From Sinorhizobium numidicum (GTDB lineage: Bacteria; Pseudomonadota; Alphaproteobacteria; Rhizobiales; Rhizobiaceae), in contig NZ_CP120368.1 of the NCBI RefSeq assembly GCF_029892045.1, forward strand, positions 1,114,001-1,178,000: a stretch of DNA of 64,000 nucleotides. Reading direction: 5' to 3'. This document shows, one piece after another, positions 7,623 to 17,356 of this stretch (the stretch's first letter is position 1; the number at the start of each line of letters is the position of its first letter). The notes under the pieces are model-generated. The model was not told the origin of the DNA. It worked only from the letters and a program-made list of their open reading frames with translations, and searched no databases. The position numbers and the translations under genes were made by a program.

Positions 7623-8788
7623 TCAGGCGGTTTTCATCACCGCTCCTTCGATTACGACGCCGGAGCTCACGTACTTCCAGAGGGCGACCAGCAACTTGCG
7701 AGCCAGAGCGACGATCATCGGTCTCTTAAGACGACCGCTGTTGCGTGCAATGCGCTCCTTGAACCAGAAGGTCAGCGCCGAGTTCGGTTGATGGCGCAGC
7801 CATAGCCAGGCGAGCTCAACCATCGTCGCTCGCAAGCGCGGATTCCCCGCCTTCGAGACACCCTGCTCACGATTGACGTTGCCACTTTGCCAAGGCGAAG
7901 GAGCAAGCCCTGCGTAGGCCGCGACTTGCCGCCGATTGTCGAAGTGTCTGAACAAGCCTTCTGAGTAAAGTATCGTCGCGAACTCGGGACCAATTCCCTT
8001 GATCCTTAACAGCGTGGCTGCTCTTGCCGGTGCGCTGGTGGACTCGCGGGACATCAACGCATCGCGTTCTGCTTCTACCGCTTTGATCTGTGTGAGCAGC
8101 AATTCGAGACGATCGAGCTCACGGCAGATCTCTGCTCTCAGGTGCTTCGACACTATCCGGCCATCTCCCGTTCGAAGCTCCTCCAGGCGCTGACGGCGAT
8201 CGCGACGCAAAGGCTCGTAATCTCGTATTCCTTGGGAGAAGAGCAGCCCCTTTATGCGATTGACGTGAAAACACGTTCCGCAATCAGGGTCTTCCGCTCT
8301 CGTCCGAGCCGGCGGTTGTCTTCCTCTTCGGGCGTGAGGAGTTTGACCATCGAGCAAGCACGAGGTTCACCGCGTTTCCAGGCCATCACAGCCCGTATTA
8401 ATGTTTCGCCGTCTATGCGATCGGTCTTTGCGCGGCGATGTCGGCGCGGCATGGCAATGGATGCAGCCTCCACAATATGGCTCTCAATCCAGGTTTCCTT
8501 GCTAAGCACTCGCCCCAGCCAGAAGCCATCAAGCCCGGCCTCCTGGATCACCACCAGTGGATAAAGCTTGTCCACACGCCGCTGCGCTTTCTGGCGAAGG
8601 GTGGCGAAACACGAGAACAAGCCGGCGATGTCACCACCAGTTACAGCATGGCGAGACATTTTCTCGCTCCCCGGCGAGAGAGCGGTCACGAGCCATGTCG
8701 ATTTGCTCAGTTCCAACGATACGAAAATTGCGCCAAGATCGACGGGGGTAGCGGTATGTGCTTGGGGTTGATCTGCTTTCACCGGCAT
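7623..8788 (-). pseudogene. IS110-family transposase split by a frameshift
   Basis: Two overlapping frames together make one protein of about 388 residues. The first (8788 to 8252) has the RuvC-like N-domain with VVIQEAGLDG and KTDRIDGETL, the DxxD part of the DEDD catalytic set. The second (to 7623) has the helix-hairpin-helix region RIKGIGPEFATIL, the YAGLAPSPWQSG segment and VSKAGNPRLR, which contains the conserved C-terminal serine. The frames part near 8265, at a TTTT run on the coding strand; one extra T would join RERKTLIAERV to FHVNRIKGLLFSQGI. Both catalytic regions are needed, so the element is probably inactive unless the shift is a sequencing error. Confidence 0.8.
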
Positions 8789-9010
8789 GGTTGGCCTCCA
8801 GAGAGATTTCTAGCGACCTCACTCTGCCACGGTGCAGGCCGCTATCCATTCCTGATGGGATCTCAAGGCGAGGAACAGGCCACAAACGAGGAAACCTATA
8901 GGAGGTTGAGGAATCTCAACGTCTCTTCTGGCCACGAAACCCTCGCAGGCGGCCCGTCTTCGAGATGGTAGGCCAGGATCTTGATGTTATGCGAACATAT
9001 CGCTGCGTTG
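8789..9010 (-). ncRNA. candidate IS110 bridge RNA region in the transposase leader
   Basis: IS110 elements are known to encode a bridge (seek) RNA in the non-coding end, with two internal loops that pair to target and donor DNA. In this family subgroup it lies upstream of the transposase, where there are about 220 non-coding bases here. The region contains a GTTGAG/CTCAAC stem with a GAAT loop at 8905-8920 and several G/C-rich segments able to form longer stems. I could not fold the sequence or assign the guide loops, so this is a positional prediction. Confidence 0.3.
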
Positions 9011-9030
9011 AACGGCTCCTGTCGCTTGGC

Positions 9031-9130
9031 AATTAAATGTGAGAATGCGGCTGTTTCGGCTTGCTTTTGCATTTAAAGCGGAGAATCCAAGCGGCCGGAT
9101 TCTCAAATTAACTGGCCATTCTCAAATTAA
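9031..9130. repeat. orphan IS end with multiple terminal repeats (IS21-like)
   Basis: The motif ATTCTCAAATTAA occurs at 9099-9111 and 9118-9130 in direct orientation. An inverted pair GAGAATCC/GGATTCTC lies at 9081-9088 and 9097-9104, and a further TTAAATGTGAGAAT is at about 9033-9046. Several copies of a short motif in mixed orientation are typical of IS21-family ends. No istA/istB gene is present, so this would be a solo end left after deletion. The family assignment is inference. Confidence 0.4.
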
Positions 9131-9179
9131 GTGTCACGTCAACCATTTGAAATCATTGGTACAGCAATCTCATAATCAA

Positions 9180-9392
9180 ATGCCAAGCGACAACAACTCT
9201 TCGAACCTTTCCAGACGGGTTTTCCAGCAGTCGGTAGGGTCCGCACGGCCTCCTGGTTCCGGTGATCGATCCGTGAGGAGAGAAGGGTGGAGATTGATCG
9301 CTAGGAATTTATACGAGGTCATGAACGACATTGAGTCGATGATGGGCAAACTCAGAGGGCGCCGTCGTCCTTCCGGACGCACGCCCGCCTAG
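9180..9392 (+). CDS. hypothetical protein, 70 aa, low support
   Basis: The frame starting MPSDNNSSNLSRR ends with a plausible amphipathic helix (LIARNLYEVMNDIESMMG) and a basic tail (KLRGRRRPSGRTPA). There is no clear ribosome binding site. It may be a fragment of a longer mobile-element protein, since an orphan IS end lies immediately upstream. Family unknown. Confidence 0.25.
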   Translation: MPSDNNSSNLSRRVFQQSVGSARPPGSGDRSVRREGWRLIARNLYEVMNDIESMMGKLRGRRRPSGRTPA

Positions 9393-9449
9393 GGCTTCGG
9401 GCCCACGCTTCGTGCTTTCCGGTAATCGGTTCCGATCTTCGGGCCGAAG

Positions 9450-10328
9450 CTAGGCCGCTTTGACCAGCCAGTCCGCAAATAAGCGGGCCTTGGATGTCGC
9501 CTTAGGATGGATCTTCAGATGGAAGGGCACGGGTGAGGGAATGGTGTCGGCCACCAGCTGGACGAGTCGTCCTCCTTGCATGAGGCTTTCAACCAGCCCG
9601 TCCCAGCCCAGCACTGCCCCGACGTCGTCCTGAGCGGCTTGAAGCGCGATCATATAATTATTCACGTAGAAGCTGCGGCCCTTCGGCAGGGGGTGGCCGA
9701 GCGCGTGAAACCAATCGGCCCAGGTCGTCCAGCCGTTTTCCTCGTTGCTCATATGGATCAGGGGCGCCTTGAGCAGATCCTCGACACGGGCAATATCATG
9801 CTGGGCGGCGAAAGCTGGAGTGCCGAGAGCGACGATCCGATCCTGAAAGAGCTTGCGGTATTCGACGCCATACTCCTGTGGGCTTCCATAATGGATGCTC
9901 AGATCGCAGCGACCGGTCGTGCCCGGAACGTCGCTGGTGATCTGCGACACGGTAATGGCGGGGTGGATTTTCCAGAAAGCTGAAATCTTGGGCGTGAGCC
10001 ACAGTGAACTGACCGCCGTGGTCGTTCGGATCGTCACGTCAACCGTTTCCTGGCGATCGCGTATCTGCGTGACGGCCTCTGAAATCGTCTCGAATCCACG
10101 CTGGATCGCCAGGAACAGAAAAGCCCCTTTTTCAGTGAGCTCAACCCCGCGGCTGCGGCGCAGGAACAGGTTGCATCCGAGATCGGTCTCAAGCGCTTTG
10201 ATCTGGTGACTGACGGCCGCAGGCGTCACATTCATTTCCTGAGCTGCTTTCTTGAAGCTTGCATTGCGGGCCGCCGCCTCGAAGCAGATGAGAGCCGTCA
10301 TCGAGGAGAGATCATAGGGCCTGGGCAT
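9450..10328 (-). CDS. LysR-family transcriptional regulator (GcvA-like)
   Basis: A 292-residue regulator from the ATG at 10328; a GTG seven codons upstream is possible but lacks a ribosome binding site. Residues about 5-65 form the winged helix-turn-helix (FKKAAQEMNVTPAAVSHQIKAL), followed by RRSRGVELTEKGAFLF and a two-lobed periplasmic-binding-like effector domain. The family usually binds a small ligand and activates a divergent gene. The divergent gene here is the Rieske demethylase, separated by about 160 bp that contain a good LysR-type palindrome. The likely role is betaine-responsive control of the demethylase pair. Confidence 0.88.
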   Translation of the reverse strand: MPRPYDLSSMTALICFEAAARNASFKKAAQEMNVTPAAVSHQIKALETDLGCNLFLRRSRGVELTEKGAFLFLAIQRGFETISEAVTQIRDRQETVDVTIRTTTAVSSLWLTPKISAFWKIHPAITVSQITSDVPGTTGRCDLSIHYGSPQEYGVEYRKLFQDRIVALGTPAFAAQHDIARVEDLLKAPLIHMSNEENGWTTWADWFHALGHPLPKGRSFYVNNYMIALQAAQDDVGAVLGWDGLVESLMQGGRLVQLVADTIPSPVPFHLKIHPKATSKARLFADWLVKAA

Positions 10329-10384
10329 AGCGGGTCTCTTGGAAGGCACACGTTGTCAGAACACCGAGCGCAGAGCTCATGAGG

Positions 10385-10397
10385 TTAGTTAAACTAA
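10385..10397. promoter_or_regulatory. LysR-type operator palindrome
   Basis: TTAGTTAAACTAA is a perfect inverted repeat (TTAGTT-A-AACTAA) that also fits T-N11-A. It lies 90 bp upstream of the Rieske gene and 57 bp upstream of the LysR start, the usual position for a regulator that represses itself and activates the divergent gene. Confidence 0.6.
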
Positions 10398-10462
10398 TCC
10401 ATCATGAAAAAAAGTGCTATTGTCAAAAAGGCTTGCTGGCAAGAAGATTCCATCACAGTTGA

Positions 10463-11725
<1,263 letters not shown>

Positions 11726-11729
11726 GAGG

Positions 11730-12791
11730 ATGAGCGCATTCAAAAATCTAGCGTTCTGGAGCGATGCGGAAGAGCTCGAATGCGTCACCCGCACTCCGGA
11801 AGTGCCGAATGTCGTGACCTTCAGCTTTCAGAGCCCGTCCGGCGCGCTGTTCAACCATGAGCCGGGGCAGTTCGTCACGCTGGAATTGCCCATTCCCGGC
11901 GGGCCGCTCTACAAGACCTATACGATCTCGTCCTCGCCCTCGCGACCGACGGCCCTGACGCTCACGGTCAAGGCGCAGGAGCGTTCCGTCGGCACGCGCT
12001 GGATGCTCGACCATCTGCACAAGGGCATGCGCCTCAGGGCCATAGGGCCGGCGGGGAAATTCTCGATCGTGCATCACCCTGCCGAGAAATACCTTTTCAT
12101 CTCGGCCGGCTCCGGCATCACGCCGATGGTGGCGATGACCACCTGGCTTTACGATTCCGGGCGCGAACCGGATATTGTTTTCATCAATTGCGCGCGCCGC
12201 CCCTCCGAGATCATCCTGCGTGACAGGATGGAACTCATGGCGTCGCGCATCGTCGGCATCGACCTGAAATGGGTGGTCGAAGAAGCCGATCCGTTTCGGC
12301 CCTGGACCGGCTATCGGGGGATGTTCAACCAGATCATGCTGGGCCTGATGGCGCAGGACTATCTCGAGCGCGAGGTGTTCTGCTGCGGGCCTGAACCCTT
12401 CATGCGGGCAGTTCGCGAGGCGCTTGCCGCTCTCGGCTTTGACATGGGCCGCTACCATCAGGAGAGCTTCACGGCAGAGCCCGAGCATGCCGAGGACGTT
12501 CCCGAGGATGTGGTTCCCGATGCGCAGAACCAGGCCGAGATCGAGTTCGCCCTCTCCGGTATAACGGCCAAATGCAACGAGGCGGACACGATCCTGGCGG
12601 CCGCAAGGGCCGCGGGGCTGGTGATTCCCTCGGGTTGTTCGATGGGGATCTGCGGCACCTGCAAGGTCCGCAAGAGCGACGGGCAGGTGCACATGGTGCA
12701 CAATGGCGGCATCACTGACGAGGATATCGAGGAGGGCTATGTCCTGGCCTGCTGCTCCAAGCCCTTGGGTCGCGTAAGCGTCGAAGTGTAA
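11730..12791 (+). CDS. ferredoxin reductase partner of the Rieske oxygenase
   Basis: A 353-residue three-domain reductase. The flavin domain carries KTYTISSSPSRP, the NAD(P)H domain GSGITPM and CCGPEPFM, and the C-terminal plant-type 2Fe-2S domain has C303, C308 and C311 plus a cysteine at 341/342 (GCSMGICGTCK, LACCSKP). This is the GbcB/Stc-type arrangement that passes electrons from NAD(P)H to the Rieske centre. The ATG is four bases after the oxygenase stop, behind a GAGAGG binding site that overlaps that stop, so the two are translated as an operon. Confidence 0.88.
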   Translation: MSAFKNLAFWSDAEELECVTRTPEVPNVVTFSFQSPSGALFNHEPGQFVTLELPIPGGPLYKTYTISSSPSRPTALTLTVKAQERSVGTRWMLDHLHKGMRLRAIGPAGKFSIVHHPAEKYLFISAGSGITPMVAMTTWLYDSGREPDIVFINCARRPSEIILRDRMELMASRIVGIDLKWVVEEADPFRPWTGYRGMFNQIMLGLMAQDYLEREVFCCGPEPFMRAVREALAALGFDMGRYHQESFTAEPEHAEDVPEDVVPDAQNQAEIEFALSGITAKCNEADTILAAARAAGLVIPSGCSMGICGTCKVRKSDGQVHMVHNGGITDEDIEEGYVLACCSKPLGRVSVEV

Positions 12792-12883
12792 CACGCAACA
12801 TGCACGAGCCGCTGCCTTCAGAGGCAAGGCAGGCGAAGGCAGCGAGCTTTGCACGCATCGTCAACCATCTGAAGAACGGCAGA

Positions 12884-13346
12884 TCACGAAACGAAACCAC
12901 GGATCGAACCCAGAACTGCGGCTTCGATCTCGATGTTCTCCCATTCCTCCGGGGGATTTCGGCGCTTCGCGCTGCCAGGAACATGCACTCCGAACTCCGT
13001 CAGACGGCGAAGATGATCCGCCGTACGGGCAACGAATTCGGGATCCGTTGCCATGGGCGAAATCGCGACGACCGTCAGCCCCGTATCGGGGTGTCGGGAT
13101 CGTGTTATCGTCACAGGGACGGAAGTTTCCGCGCGTCAGCACCGCGGTTGGATGGACCGGCATCGGTTCGACGACGATCATGGCTGCCCCACCAATTGCC
13201 CGCTCGGCGTAGTACGCCGCATGCCGCTCGGTCGGAAGGCCGCCTTCGGCCATGTTCGCCGTGTGAGCCCCGAACACGATCCTGTTTCTCAATCTGTGGC
13301 CACGGAGTTCAATTGGTGAGAACAGGTGAGGGAACAGCTTGGACAT
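12884..13346 (-). pseudogene. truncated NADH:flavin oxidoreductase (Old Yellow Enzyme family)
   Basis: From ATG 13346 the first 75 residues (FSPIELRGHRLRNRIVFGAH, GGAAMIVVEP, VLTRGNFR) are a clear Old Yellow Enzyme N-terminus of the StcD/DgcA type. After about 13115 that frame turns into low-quality sequence, while another frame gives a coherent tail (TGLTVVAISPMATDPEF ... EIEAAVLGSIRGFVS) ending at 12884. I do not recognise the tail; it does not look like the rest of an Old Yellow Enzyme. The likely history is a deletion joining two genes, with or without an indel. It is the last gene of the transport operon, 72 bp from the ATPase stop. Confidence 0.7.
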
Positions 13347-13418
13347 AAGGATTCTCGGCAAACGCGAATGAATGGGCGAGGAGGGCATGCCCTGGTCCTC
13401 GTGCGGATGTTTGCCGGC

Positions 13419-14498
13419 CTACAATGCGCTCGCCAGGGATCCGCTATTCTCAGACGCGGCTGCGTGGGAATTGACCATTGCACCGGCAAGCTGACGCAGG
13501 TTGACCGCGCCGAGCGGCTTCCCGTCCTGTCCAACGACGGCGACTTCGTTATCCGGACCGTTGGCGATCATGCGCATGGCGTCTTCGATGGTAGTCCCGA
13601 CCGGGATCGTTAGGCCGTGCGGCGAAAGGCCGGAACCGAGAGGTGCCATGACGGCTTCCACGTGGACAACACGCCCTCTGTTGACCTCCCTGACGAAGTT
13701 GGCGACGTAATCATCGGCGGGCCGCAACACGATGTCCTGGCTGGTGCCCTGCTGGATCACTTCGCCATCGCGCAGAATGGCGATCTGGTCACCGAGTCTC
13801 AGCGCTTCGTCGAGATCGTGGGTGATGAAGACGATCGTCTTCCGGATCTCCTTCTGGAGATCGAGCAGAACGGTTTGCATGTCCATGCGGATCAGCGGGT
13901 CGAGAGCCGAGTAGGCCTCGTCCATGAGCAGCACCGGCGCGTCGTTGGAAAGTGCCCGCGCCAGCCCGACACGTTGCTGCATGCCGCCCGATAGCTGGTT
14001 CGGGTACGTGCTCTCGAAGCCTTTCAGCCCGACGCGTTCGATCCAGCGCATGGCGATGTCGACCGCCTGCGAGCGCTCGACGCCTTGGACCTCAAGACCG
14101 TAGAGGGTGTTGTCGAGGACGTTGCGGTGGGGAAGCAGCGCAAACTTCTGGAACACCATGGCCGTCTGGTGCCGGCGAAACACGCGCAATTCGAGTTCCC
14201 TCATCTTGACGACGTCAACGCCGTCGACGAGCACTTCGCCGGCGGTCGGGTCGATCAGCCGGTTGATGTGCCGGATCAGCGTCGACTTGCCCGAGCCCGA
14301 AAGACCCATGATCACCTGGATACGGCCGGAGGGGATCTCGATGTTGATGTCCCTGAGGCCCAGCACATGTCCGTGTTTCTCATTGAGCTCGGCCTTGGTC
14401 AGGCCCTTTTGAACCGCATTGACGTGCGCCTCAACGTTCGGGCCGAAGATCTTGTAAAGGTGCCGGATCTTGATGCCGCCGAAATGAGGATCAGCCAT
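13419..14498 (-). CDS. betaine/proline ABC transporter ATP-binding protein (ProV-like)
   Basis: A 359-residue ATPase from the MADPHFGG start. It has the ProV-type N-terminal extension, Walker A GLSGSGKST near residue 65, the Q-loop VFQKFALLPHR, signature LSGGMQQRVG, Walker B VLLMDEAYSALD, and an H-loop FITHDLDEA. A C-terminal CBS-type region follows, as in ATPases that sense ionic strength. A longer N-terminal start is open, but this ATG overlaps the permease stop by eight bases, which indicates translational coupling. It energises uptake of a quaternary ammonium or similar compound. Confidence 0.92.
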   Translation of the reverse strand: MADPHFGGIKIRHLYKIFGPNVEAHVNAVQKGLTKAELNEKHGHVLGLRDINIEIPSGRIQVIMGLSGSGKSTLIRHINRLIDPTAGEVLVDGVDVVKMRELELRVFRRHQTAMVFQKFALLPHRNVLDNTLYGLEVQGVERSQAVDIAMRWIERVGLKGFESTYPNQLSGGMQQRVGLARALSNDAPVLLMDEAYSALDPLIRMDMQTVLLDLQKEIRKTIVFITHDLDEALRLGDQIAILRDGEVIQQGTSQDIVLRPADDYVANFVREVNRGRVVHVEAVMAPLGSGLSPHGLTIPVGTTIEDAMRMIANGPDNEVAVVGQDGKPLGAVNLRQLAGAMVNSHAAASENSGSLASAL

Positions 14499-15378
14499 GG
14501 ACGATCTCCCGGTGCTTCTGGAGCCGCTTGCCGTAGGCCTGGCTGACTCGATCAAAGATGATGGCAATACCGACGATGGCAAGGCCGTTGAAAATGCCCA
14601 GCGTGAAATACTGATTGGCGATTGCCTTCAGAACCGGCTGGCCGAGGCCCTGGACGCCGATCATCGAAGCGATGACGACCATCGCCAGTGCCATCATGAT
14701 CGTCTGGTTGATGCCGGCCATGATCGTCGGTAGCGCTAGCGGCAACTGCACGTTCCTGAGCTTCTGCCAGTTCGATGAGCCAAAGGCGTCGGCTGCCTCG
14801 AGCACGTCCCTGTCAACCAGACGAATGCCAAGGTCGGTGAGCCGGATCATCGGCGGAATTGCGTAGATGACGACCGCGATCAAGCCCGGAACCTTGCCGA
14901 TACCCAGCAGCATGACGACGGGGATCAGATAGACGAAGCTCGGCATCGTCTGCATGACGTCGAGCACCGGGCTCACCAGCCGTTGCAGTCGGTCGGAACG
15001 GGACATCAGGATTCCGATCGGGATACCGACCACGATTGAAAGTACAGTGCAGACGAAGATCATCGAGACCGTCCGCATCGTGTCGTCCCACATGTCGAGG
15101 TACCCGATGGCCAGCAATGTGACGAGACAGCCGAGCACCACTTTCCAGCTCCTGCTGGCGCCCCAGGCAATGGCCAGGACGATCAGGGTGATGATCGGCC
15201 AGGGCGTCTGCGTCAGGAAGCGTTCTGCTGCGATCAGGAAGTGCTGCAAGGGCGAGAAGAACCCCTCGATTGCACCGCCATAGGCGCGCGTGAACGCACG
15301 GAATCCCTCGTCGATGGCCTTTTTCAGGCTCCGCAAGGAGTCGTCGTTCATGTGCGGGAATCTAAAAAACCAGTCCAT
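14491..15378 (-). CDS. betaine/proline ABC transporter permease (ProW-like)
   Basis: A 295-residue inner-membrane permease from MDWFFRFPHMN. At least six hydrophobic segments are present, with the BPD_transp_1 core between residues about 100 and 280. The EAA-loop motif EAADAFGSSNWQKLRNVQLPLALP (read as two parts, EAADAFGSSNW and LRNVQLPLALP) contacts the ATPase. The start used lies behind AAAAAGGGG. It is between the binding-protein gene (93 bp upstream) and the ATPase gene, with which it overlaps. Confidence 0.92.
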   Translation of the reverse strand: MDWFFRFPHMNDDSLRSLKKAIDEGFRAFTRAYGGAIEGFFSPLQHFLIAAERFLTQTPWPIITLIVLAIAWGASRSWKVVLGCLVTLLAIGYLDMWDDTMRTVSMIFVCTVLSIVVGIPIGILMSRSDRLQRLVSPVLDVMQTMPSFVYLIPVVMLLGIGKVPGLIAVVIYAIPPMIRLTDLGIRLVDRDVLEAADAFGSSNWQKLRNVQLPLALPTIMAGINQTIMMALAMVVIASMIGVQGLGQPVLKAIANQYFTLGIFNGLAIVGIAIIFDRVSQAYGKRLQKHREIVHG

Positions 15379-15471
15379 TCGGTTCCCCTTTTTGAAGAAG
15401 CCGGCAAGTCTTTTTCTGTTTGCGGCTGGATGAATGCGGCGCGCAGTCGCACGCCGCATATCGAGATCGGC

Positions 15472-16473
15472 TTAGAGAGCCGCCTTGATCTTCTCGGCAG
15501 CTTCCGGAGAGACCCACTTCGTCCAGAGATCCTCGTTCTCCTCGAGGAATTGCTTCGCGCCTTCTTCGCCGCTCGCCTGATTGTCCGTCATCCAGGCCAT
15601 AAGCTTGCTGACGGTTTCGTTGCTCCAGGACCGCTTGTTCAGATACTCCATGACCTCGGGATCGACCCGCTCGGAGAAGGGCTTCGCCACCAGCGTCACG
15701 ATCGTATCGACCGGCCATGCATTCGGCTTAGGATCGGGGCAGTCCGCTACGGTGTTGCAGCGCTTCCATTCGGCCGCATCATGGGAAACGCCCGGTTCCA
15801 GCTTCACCATTTCATACTTGCCGAGGAGGGCGGTCGGAGACCAGTAGTAGGTAAGGAAACCTTCCTTGCGTTCGTAGGCCTTGGCGATGGCGCCATCCAG
15901 TCCCGCGGCAGAGCCGGTATCGACCAGGGTGAAGCCGGCCTTCTCGGCGCCGAACCCATTGTAAAGCTGCGTCGTCACCACCGTACCACCCCAGCCCTGC
16001 GGTCCGTTGATAACCGCGCCCTTGCTGGGATCCTCTGGGGCAGGGAAAAGCTCGGGGTGTTTCAGCGCGTCGCCGATCGTCTTGATCTCCGGGTGGGCGT
16101 CAGCAATGTACTTCGGAATCCACCAGCCCTGGACGCCACCATCGGGCAGCGGGGAACCGACTTTGATAATACGACCTTCGTCCGTGCCCTTCTTGACGAC
16201 ATCGGGCAAGAGGTCGATCCATGCTTCCGGCGCGATATCGGGCTGACCCTTTTCCGCCATGGAGGTGATCGTCGGCACGGTGTCGCCGATGGTGATTTCG
16301 GCACTGCAACCATAGCCTTCGTTGAGAATGAACTTATCCAGGTTCGAGAGGACCTCGGCGCTTTGCCAGTTCATGCTGGCAATGGTAACGCTCCCGCACT
16401 CGGCGGCATTCGACACCGACACTCCTCCGAGCAGCCCGAATACCAGGCATGTGGACGCAAGCAGCTTCTTCAT
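15472..16473 (-). CDS. betaine-binding periplasmic protein (OpuAC/ProX-like)
   Basis: A 333-residue secreted protein with a signal peptide (MKKLLASTCLVFGLLGGVS, cleavage near VSNA-AE). The mature domain begins with VTIASMNWQSAEVLSN and fits the OpuAC fold. Tryptophans and tyrosines that could build an aromatic box for a quaternary ammonium group occur in GWWIPKYI and TYYWSPTALLG. It delivers substrate to the permease and ATPase encoded next. The ligand could be proline betaine, glycine betaine, choline or DMSP; sequence inspection alone cannot choose. Confidence 0.92.
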   Translation of the reverse strand: MKKLLASTCLVFGLLGGVSVSNAAECGSVTIASMNWQSAEVLSNLDKFILNEGYGCSAEITIGDTVPTITSMAEKGQPDIAPEAWIDLLPDVVKKGTDEGRIIKVGSPLPDGGVQGWWIPKYIADAHPEIKTIGDALKHPELFPAPEDPSKGAVINGPQGWGGTVVTTQLYNGFGAEKAGFTLVDTGSAAGLDGAIAKAYERKEGFLTYYWSPTALLGKYEMVKLEPGVSHDAAEWKRCNTVADCPDPKPNAWPVDTIVTLVAKPFSERVDPEVMEYLNKRSWSNETVSKLMAWMTDNQASGEEGAKQFLEENEDLWTKWVSPEAAEKIKAAL

Positions 16474-16543
16474 TAGACGTTCCCTTTTGTTAGCGGCGCT
16501 TTTTCAAGGAGCGGGGTGCCGCGTTTACCCGCTCGGACGGAGG

Positions 16544-17338
16544 TCAGGAGCGCTCTCCCATACTCACCGATTTCTGGAGAGCGGCTGCAAGTCCGCCGGC
16601 GATCGCGGCGTCGAAGCCAGCAGCGCCCATTGCCTCGATCGCTGCCGCAGTGGTGCCGCGATAGCCAAGAAACGCGTCGACCATGTCGGCGGGACATTCA
16701 TTCCGCCGTTCGAGAAGCCGCCCGGCTCCGATCAGAACGGAATTGACGGCGCGCCTGGCAATATCCGGGGAGAGGCCGTAGGCGATGGCATCCTTCATCA
16801 TCGCCGTTGCCAGGAGCGCGGGGAAGGCGGGACCGGAGCCCGAAAGACCGGTCAGATAGTCGATGTCGCCTTCGCTTGCGACTTCATCCGTCGTTCCGCA
16901 GGAATCGAAGATGCTGCGAACGATGAACCGGTCGCGGTCTTCGACACCTTCCGAGGCGACCCAAGGCGTGTAGGATTTGCCAACCTCGGCGGCGGCATTC
17001 GGCATGGCGCGAACAACGCGGTTTGAGCGGAAGTGTACGGCCAACTCGTCCAGGCGAATACCGGCCATGACCGATATGAGCAGTTTACCGGCGGCGTCGA
17101 CTGCCAGGGCGGGCAAGTCGGCCGGACGCACGGACACGACGATCACATTCGACCGACCGGCGAGCTGCTGGTTGTCCCTTGTCCAGTAAGCACCCTCAAA
17201 TCGTGCCGGTCGTTCGCCTGTATGGGAAAGCGTGAGGTCCTCAGGCGAGGTGAGCTTTGCATCGAGAAGCGACTGGATGATGGCCCTGCCTAGCCAGCCG
17301 TTTCCGCCAATTACCCCGATCTTCAATCCGTTACTCAT
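16544..17338 (-). CDS. pyrroline-5-carboxylate reductase family protein (ProC paralogue)
   Basis: A 264-residue protein with an N-terminal NAD(P)-binding Rossmann motif (GVIGGNGWLG) and the C-terminal ProC signature region (TGLSGSGPAFPALLA, then GYRGTTAAAIEAM). Family members interconvert pyrroline-5-carboxylate and proline, and some reduce related cyclic imines. The gene lies between the TetR regulator (18 bp) and the binding protein, so it is probably a catabolic paralogue acting on a product of betaine demethylation rather than the biosynthetic enzyme. The first glycine motif is unusual (GGNGW for GxGxM), which may mark altered substrate use. Confidence 0.85.
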   Translation of the reverse strand: MSNGLKIGVIGGNGWLGRAIIQSLLDAKLTSPEDLTLSHTGERPARFEGAYWTRDNQQLAGRSNVIVVSVRPADLPALAVDAAGKLLISVMAGIRLDELAVHFRSNRVVRAMPNAAAEVGKSYTPWVASEGVEDRDRFIVRSIFDSCGTTDEVASEGDIDYLTGLSGSGPAFPALLATAMMKDAIAYGLSPDIARRAVNSVLIGAGRLLERRNECPADMVDAFLGYRGTTAAAIEAMGAAGFDAAIAGGLAAALQKSVSMGERS

Positions 17339-17356
17339 CCTCGCCCATCTTCGCCG

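Larger units (their letters stand above)
7500..9020 (-). mobile_element. IS110-family insertion sequence (approximate limits)
   Basis: The transposase remnant at 7623-8788 plus its long non-coding leader define the element. IS110 elements lack terminal inverted repeats, so the ends cannot be placed by eye and the limits given are estimates. The long non-coding stretch lies upstream of the transposase (above 8788), as in the IS110 subgroup; IS1111 members carry theirs downstream and have short subterminal repeats. Confidence 0.6.

Noticed and set aside
8250..8290. Programmed -1 frameshift in the IS110 transposase
   Set aside because: The TTTT run lacks a tandem slippery heptamer and a clear downstream stimulator, and the IS110 family normally has one frame; a deletion or sequencing error is simpler.
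4559..9450. A direct repeat of the tRNA-Ser 3' end marking the right attachment site
   Set aside because: I looked for the T-arm and acceptor sequence through the island and up to 22 kb and saw no second copy; the right border is unknown.
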